Made by a program: the position numbers and the translations under genes
In this document: positions 59,491 to 64,000 of the stretch, one piece after another
How the letters are laid out: every line of letters begins with the position of its first letter
Numbering within the stretch: the first letter of the stretch is position 1
Assembly: GCA_902530595.1 (NCBI GenBank)
Contig: CACAAX010000002.1
Coordinates: 38,190-102,189, forward strand
Origin: an uncultured Alphaproteobacteria bacterium
Lineage (GTDB): Bacteria > Pseudomonadota > Alphaproteobacteria > Rhodobacterales > Rhodobacteraceae
Direction: 5' to 3'
DNA length: 64,000 bases
The notes under the pieces: model-generated
What the model saw: only the letters and a program-made list of their open reading frames with translations
Told to the model about the DNA's origin: nothing
The model's database searches: none

Positions 59491-60675
59491 TTAACTAATA
59501 CCATTTTTAATTAACAAATCTGAAATATTTTTTTTAAATGGGAAAAAGCCCTTATTTGCAAATGGAAACGCATATTTATCCCAATCTCTCATATAAAAAA
59601 TTGCTTCAATGTTCTGATTTCTAAGTTCATTAATAAAGTCACTTGTCATGAAGTATTTATTTCCCACCGTCTCATAAGGAAAAATTAAGTATTTTAATTT
59701 TTCACTTTTAGCCCATTTCAATACTGCTTTTTTTGTTTGGCAGAATTCAAAGCTAGGTAAATCTGAGCGTAGATTTTCGATTAGGTCACTGTCAAATTTA
59801 TTTACAAAATCGCTCTTACTAGATTGATATTCTGGATCATGAAAAATACATCCTTTAAGGATAATTTGTTCTTTGCTTAGGTATTGATTTAAAGTGAGAT
59901 CATTTTTATTTATAATTACTCCCGTATCTTCACAAGCATTTAAATTTGGCTTTACATAGGAAATCTCAGACGCTCTTTCATAAGTCTTCCAAAGGTCTTC
60001 ATTGAAAAAGGGATTTTCATTCAGTTCGTCTTTTGGGAAAAATTTATCGTTTGTAAAAAGCTTTATGTTATCCGCTTTTGCAACATACATCTTTCCTCTT
60101 GTTTGAAGACCAGCGACCCAACGCCAGCCTAGAGTATTCGAAGCTGGACACCAGTCAACGAGATGATCTTTAAAAAAGTTTGCACCAGAAACCCAACTTT
60201 TTCTAAGGGTAAAAATCCAAATGCTTGCATACCACATCCGTGCATGATTGTGCAGGTATCCTGTTTCTATAAGTTCCTCCGTCCAATGATCGAAGCATTT
60301 TATTCCAGTTTTATCAGGCAAATGAGAACCGTCGTAACCATTTTCATAGTCCTTAAAGACATCAGGTCGCAGTTCCAGCCATCCTCTCCAGTAGGTTCTC
60401 CAAAAAATCTCTTGAATGAATTTCTCTAAAGATGAAATAGAATTTTTTTCTAAGGCTATCTGTAACACCTCATTTTCTGAGACTAGTCGTCGGCGAAGAT
60501 ATGGTGATAGCTTTGAAACATTTGCATGAGGGTAGCCCATGTCAAAGTTTCTGCTCTTTGAGTAATTACACAAGTGTTCATTAGAAAAGTTTCTAAACTC
60601 GTTTAGTACCTGATCCTTTTTCGTCGGAAGCCGTTGATAGGTGCCGTGATCTACGTCATCCATTTTAATCACCAA
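59491..60675 (-). CDS. Photolyase/cryptochrome FAD-binding-domain protein with C-terminal alpha/beta region
   Basis: KLSPYLRRRLVSENEVL...FIQEIFWRTYWRGWLE...TGYLHNHARMWYASIWIFTLRKSWVSGANFFKDHLVDWCPASNTLGWRWVAG. Confidence 0.85.
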   Translation of the reverse strand: MVIKMDDVDHGTYQRLPTKKDQVLNEFRNFSNEHLCNYSKSRNFDMGYPHANVSKLSPYLRRRLVSENEVLQIALEKNSISSLEKFIQEIFWRTYWRGWLELRPDVFKDYENGYDGSHLPDKTGIKCFDHWTEELIETGYLHNHARMWYASIWIFTLRKSWVSGANFFKDHLVDWCPASNTLGWRWVAGLQTRGKMYVAKADNIKLFTNDKFFPKDELNENPFFNEDLWKTYERASEISYVKPNLNACEDTGVIINKNDLTLNQYLSKEQIILKGCIFHDPEYQSSKSDFVNKFDSDLIENLRSDLPSFEFCQTKKAVLKWAKSEKLKYLIFPYETVGNKYFMTSDFINELRNQNIEAIFYMRDWDKYAFPFANKGFFPFKKNISDLLIKNGIS

Positions 60676-60699
60676 AAATTGTCTAATACGATCTATAGA

Positions 60700-60795
60700 T
60701 TAAAAGCCTATTAAAAGAATAATTAGAAAAATGCCTAATCCACCCCACAAAAACGGTGAGTTCTCATTTTCAAGAAGCCATTTAAGTAAATTCAT
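60700..60795 (-). CDS. Putative 31-aa single-TM small protein
   Basis: MNLLKWLLENENSPFLWGGLGIFLIILLIGF*, preceded by GGAGATAAAAA. Confidence 0.5.
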   Translation of the reverse strand: MNLLKWLLENENSPFLWGGLGIFLIILLIGF

Positions 60796-60956
60796 TTTTT
60801 ATCTCCATTGGTTGACATTGAAATAAAGCATATTTTTTTTAAATCCAGAGCCAATCAAAATTTTTATTAGCAACCAAAAGTATGTGAACAAACAAAAAAT
60901 TGCTTTAATGTTGATTTTTATAAAGGATGATTACGTAAATGCATGGAGAATTATTA

Positions 60957-61334
60957 ATGGAACCCTTTTTCGAATTAAGAATATATGAAGTATATCCAAA
61001 TAAAATGTCTGAATGGATAGAGTTTATGGATGTTGAAATTATTCCCTTTCAAAGAGAAAGAGGAATGGAAATAAATGGCACTTTTATAATGAATAGTTCC
61101 GATGAGTTCTTTGAACAAGAAGGGGAAAGAAAAATGCACTCAGAAAAGAAAGGGTCAACTTATGTTTGGATAAGACGCTTTCTAGATCAAGATCATAAGA
61201 AGAGATTGTATGAAGCTGTTTATGAGAGTAGTGAATGGATTGATTATTATAGACCAAAAGTTAGTAAGCTGATTAATCTTAATACCATTGTCGTACATAA
61301 TTTAACGGCGACAGCAATGTCACTTTTAAAGTAA
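60957..61334 (+). CDS. NIPSNAP-family protein
   Basis: FFELRIYEVYPNKMSEWIEFMDVEIIPFQRERGMEINGTF. Confidence 0.75.
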   Translation: MEPFFELRIYEVYPNKMSEWIEFMDVEIIPFQRERGMEINGTFIMNSSDEFFEQEGERKMHSEKKGSTYVWIRRFLDQDHKKRLYEAVYESSEWIDYYRPKVSKLINLNTIVVHNLTATAMSLLK

Positions 61335-61350
61335 TTTAAAGCTTTCCTAC

Positions 61351-62088
61351 TTGTTCAAAATGCATATCAGAAGCTTTGCAAATGAAATAATCGATATTGG
61401 TAATGTTGACTTGGAAATACAGATAGAACGTACCAACAGAAAAAGAACTATTGCATTACAGGTTAAAAATAACAAACTGATCATTAAAACACCTAGAAAT
61501 GTATCTAAAAAAACCTTAGTTGATCTTATTAAGAGAAAACAGCACTGGATAAAGCTAAGAGCGATTTTGAATTTTGAAGAACAGATTTTAAAAAATAGAG
61601 AATTTATTGATAATGATAAATTTTATTTCAGAGGTGATGAGTATCGCTTATCTCTAATTTTGGGGAGAAAAGAAGCTGTCAAAATTGAAGAAGGTCTTTT
61701 ACTGGTCTCGTATGTTGATGATAAATCAATAGGTAGAGAAAACATTAAAAGATTACTGGAAGATTGGTACTTGAAAGAGTCTATTAAAATTTTGAAAGCA
61801 AGAACTGAAGAGTTTGCTCAGCAGATGAGGGTTCAACCATATGGGATTACTATAAAGAACTACAAGTCAAAATGGGGATCTTGCACTGCAAATAATAAAA
61901 TATCTTATAATTGGCGGATTATAATGGCTCCAGATCATATAATTGACTATTTAATAGTTCATGAGTTAAGTCACATCATCGAACCTAATCACTCAAAGAA
62001 TTTCTGGGACCAGGTGGGAAACTACTGCAAAGATTTCCAAGAAAAAAGAAAATGGTTGCGAGAAAACGGGCATAAGCTTGTTTTGTAG
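61351..62088 (+). CDS. YgjP-like (DUF45/M48) metallopeptidase
   Basis: KSKWGSCTANNKISYNWRIIMAPDHIIDYLIVHELSHIIEPNHSKNFW. Confidence 0.9.
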   Translation: MFKMHIRSFANEIIDIGNVDLEIQIERTNRKRTIALQVKNNKLIIKTPRNVSKKTLVDLIKRKQHWIKLRAILNFEEQILKNREFIDNDKFYFRGDEYRLSLILGRKEAVKIEEGLLLVSYVDDKSIGRENIKRLLEDWYLKESIKILKARTEEFAQQMRVQPYGITIKNYKSKWGSCTANNKISYNWRIIMAPDHIIDYLIVHELSHIIEPNHSKNFWDQVGNYCKDFQEKRKWLRENGHKLVL

Positions 62089-62207
62089 CCCATATTTCGT
62101 AAGAAGTATTGAACCGACTCATCTGGAGGTGCTATTAATAGAAGGCCCCTATAGAAACATAGGTATTTTTTATCAAATTTTCTAAATTGTAATTTTTGAG
62201 GCAAGAA

Positions 62208-62651
62208 ATGTATTTTGAAGACTTTTATCAAGGATACTCCTTCGAAACAAAAAAAAAGACAATCACCAAAAAAGATATTATCTCATTCGCTGAAAAATGG
62301 GATTATCAACCTTTTCACATTGACGAAAAATTGGCAAAGCAGTCTCATTATGGTGGCCTTATAGCGAGTGGCTGGCAAACCATAGCGATTGCCCACAGTT
62401 TAATTTTAGATACTCAAAAAACCTCGAGATCCTCAATGGGGTCTCCAGGTTTAGACAAAGTTAATTGGTTTAAACCTGTCAGACCAAATGACACTATTCA
62501 TTGTACAGTGACAGTCAAGTCATCGCGCAAATCAAATTCAAAACCTTTTGGAATTACAACAATACTAGTCGAAGTTTTCAATCAAAAGGAAGAACTAGTA
62601 GCGGATATGACTGCAGTCTGGTTTTTGAAATTAGCTAATAGTCAAAGGTAA
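62208..62651 (+). CDS. MaoC-family dehydratase
   Basis: MYFEDFYQGYSFETKKKTITKKDIISFAEKWDYQPFHIDEKLAKQSHYGGLIASGWQT. Confidence 0.88.
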   Translation: MYFEDFYQGYSFETKKKTITKKDIISFAEKWDYQPFHIDEKLAKQSHYGGLIASGWQTIAIAHSLILDTQKTSRSSMGSPGLDKVNWFKPVRPNDTIHCTVTVKSSRKSNSKPFGITTILVEVFNQKEELVADMTAVWFLKLANSQR

Positions 62652-62652
62652 A

Positions 62653-63018
62653 CTAAACAGTCTCTGTATCAAAAGAAGCTGGACTTGTTATTTCAAGAAG
62701 CTCTAAATCTTCTGAATGCTCTATTTCTCTATGCGATATTTCTGGGGGTTGCAAGACGGAGTCTCCTTCGTGAAAAGTAAAGGTTCCTTGGCCCTTATAC
62801 TCGAAAGTAACCCAACCTTTAAGTATATAAACCATTTGAAAATTTAATTTATGTAAATGCCATTCGCCCTTTGAATGTTTGCCTGGAACAGCTCTAATTA
62901 CATTTGCGCCATAATTTCCCTTTGTGGCAGTATCTATTCCGAGATCCCTATACTGAAAAAAACCTCTAAGACCTGCTTCAAATTTAGATTTATCTTTATG
63001 TGACACTGTAAATTTCAT
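62653..63018 (-). CDS. Cupin-domain protein
   Basis: GEWHLHKLNFQMVYILKGWVTFEYKGQGTFTFHEGDSVLQPPEISHRE. Confidence 0.85.
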   Translation of the reverse strand: MKFTVSHKDKSKFEAGLRGFFQYRDLGIDTATKGNYGANVIRAVPGKHSKGEWHLHKLNFQMVYILKGWVTFEYKGQGTFTFHEGDSVLQPPEISHREIEHSEDLELLEITSPASFDTETV

Positions 63019-63205
63019 ACGCATTTCCCTTTTTATTATATTTCTCAGATGCAATGGTAACAAAAATTTTTCGTATTTTTTAAAAAAACTTAGGCGCCTC
63101 TATAGATTGTTTAATTGACTTAAAAAAAGGAATTTGTTTCATTGATATTTTGCGATACCATTAATCAGTTTCACTTTAAATAATTATATTTAATAGCAAA
63201 AGAAA

Positions 63206-63586
63206 ATGGAAAAGAGTGCAATGAAAAATAAGGAAAAAGTTCTAAAGGTGGTAGAAGAGTATATCAATAGTGCATACGAATCTGATGGAGCTATGACGAG
63301 AAAAATATTTGATGATGACGCCAGAGTTACCGGTCATATTAATGGTAGGCTGATAAGACAGACGAAGGAGGACTGGGCAACATTCGTTGAAAAAAATATT
63401 CCATCACCGAAAGAACAAGGAAAATCTAAAGTCTACGAAATATTAATGGTTGATACTGGAGCGGAGACTGCTGTGGTGAAAGTAAAAAGTGAGTACATTA
63501 ATATCATGTTTACAGATACGCTTTCATTTCTCAAAGTCGATAACAAGTGGAAAATCTATAATAAGGTATTTGAGGCAACGAGTTGA
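63206..63586 (+). CDS. NTF2-like (putative lumazine-binding-like) protein
   Basis: VEEYINSAYESDGAMTRKIFDDDARVTGHINGRLIRQTKEDWATFV. Confidence 0.7.
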   Translation: MEKSAMKNKEKVLKVVEEYINSAYESDGAMTRKIFDDDARVTGHINGRLIRQTKEDWATFVEKNIPSPKEQGKSKVYEILMVDTGAETAVVKVKSEYINIMFTDTLSFLKVDNKWKIYNKVFEATS

Positions 63587-63608
63587 ATTTTGGAATGGAA
63601 AATTTTAA

Positions 63609-64000
63609 ATGAAATTTTTTTTTAATATTCTTTCCATATGCACTATCTACAGTTCTTTTGGAGCGTTTAAAGCAGTCGGTAATGAATTAGACGAGGTCAT
63701 TTGTAATGCGATGAAAGGTATGCAAGCTAAAGAAGAAAAAAAAATCCCCTATAATATAGGCGACTACGAATTAATAGGGATTACCGTTGATTGTAAGAAA
63801 AAAGCTTTAATAACAGAAAAAAAACACATTCAATACTTATTATCCGACTTTTCAGAGGATTTTAAGATTAATGCGACTAAAAATTGGGAAAACGCCAATT
63901 GTAAGAATATGATATTTAATACAAATACGGGTTGGTCAACTACCCAGATTATACAAGATACTAATAAAAAGGTAGTTCTAAAGTTGGAAGCAAATTTTGA
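63609..64000 (+). CDS. Hypothetical secreted protein, truncated by window end
   Basis: Open frame MKFFFNILSICTIYSSFGAFKAVGNELDEVICNAMKGMQ... to window edge; not in ORF track because no stop. Confidence 0.5.
   Translation, partial: MKFFFNILSICTIYSSFGAFKAVGNELDEVICNAMKGMQAKEEKKIPYNIGDYELIGITVDCKKKALITEKKHIQYLLSDFSEDFKINATKNWENANCKNMIFNTNTGWSTTQIIQDTNKKVVLKLEANF

Overview
AT-rich, tightly packed bacterial chromosome segment, most likely from a marine-type alphaproteobacterium (inferred from gene order and protein families; no search was run). Positions 1-15.7 kb hold the str/S10/spc/alpha ribosomal super-operon, from the 3' end of fusA and tuf to rpoA-rplQ, including an rpmD that the ORF track missed. 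Then come an RluA-type pseudouridine synthase, an ATP12-family chaperone and a complete Aap/Bzt-type general L-amino-acid ABC transporter. On the minus strand lies the rpmH-rnpA-yidD-yidC-engB-argB block, followed by tRNA-Arg(ACG) and an ABC-F ATPase. From 29 to 64 kb is accessory metabolism: a seven-gene minus-strand run that contains a BLUF blue-light photoreceptor, then lepA, rpmB, glmS, a probable Nmad3-like nucleotide-modification-associated protein, a class III adenylate cyclase, a photolyase/cryptochrome-like protein with apparently swapped domains, and many small-domain proteins. The most unusual stretch is 44.4-56.1 kb. It has three related minus-strand 'SDFSL-VV-KTLV' small-ORF copies, a ~136 bp duplication carrying a small membrane ORF, a mosaic gene remnant and three interrupted genes (cupin, a secreted protein with an in-frame TGA, and a cupredoxin). 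No CRISPR array, rRNA, prophage or transposase was seen.
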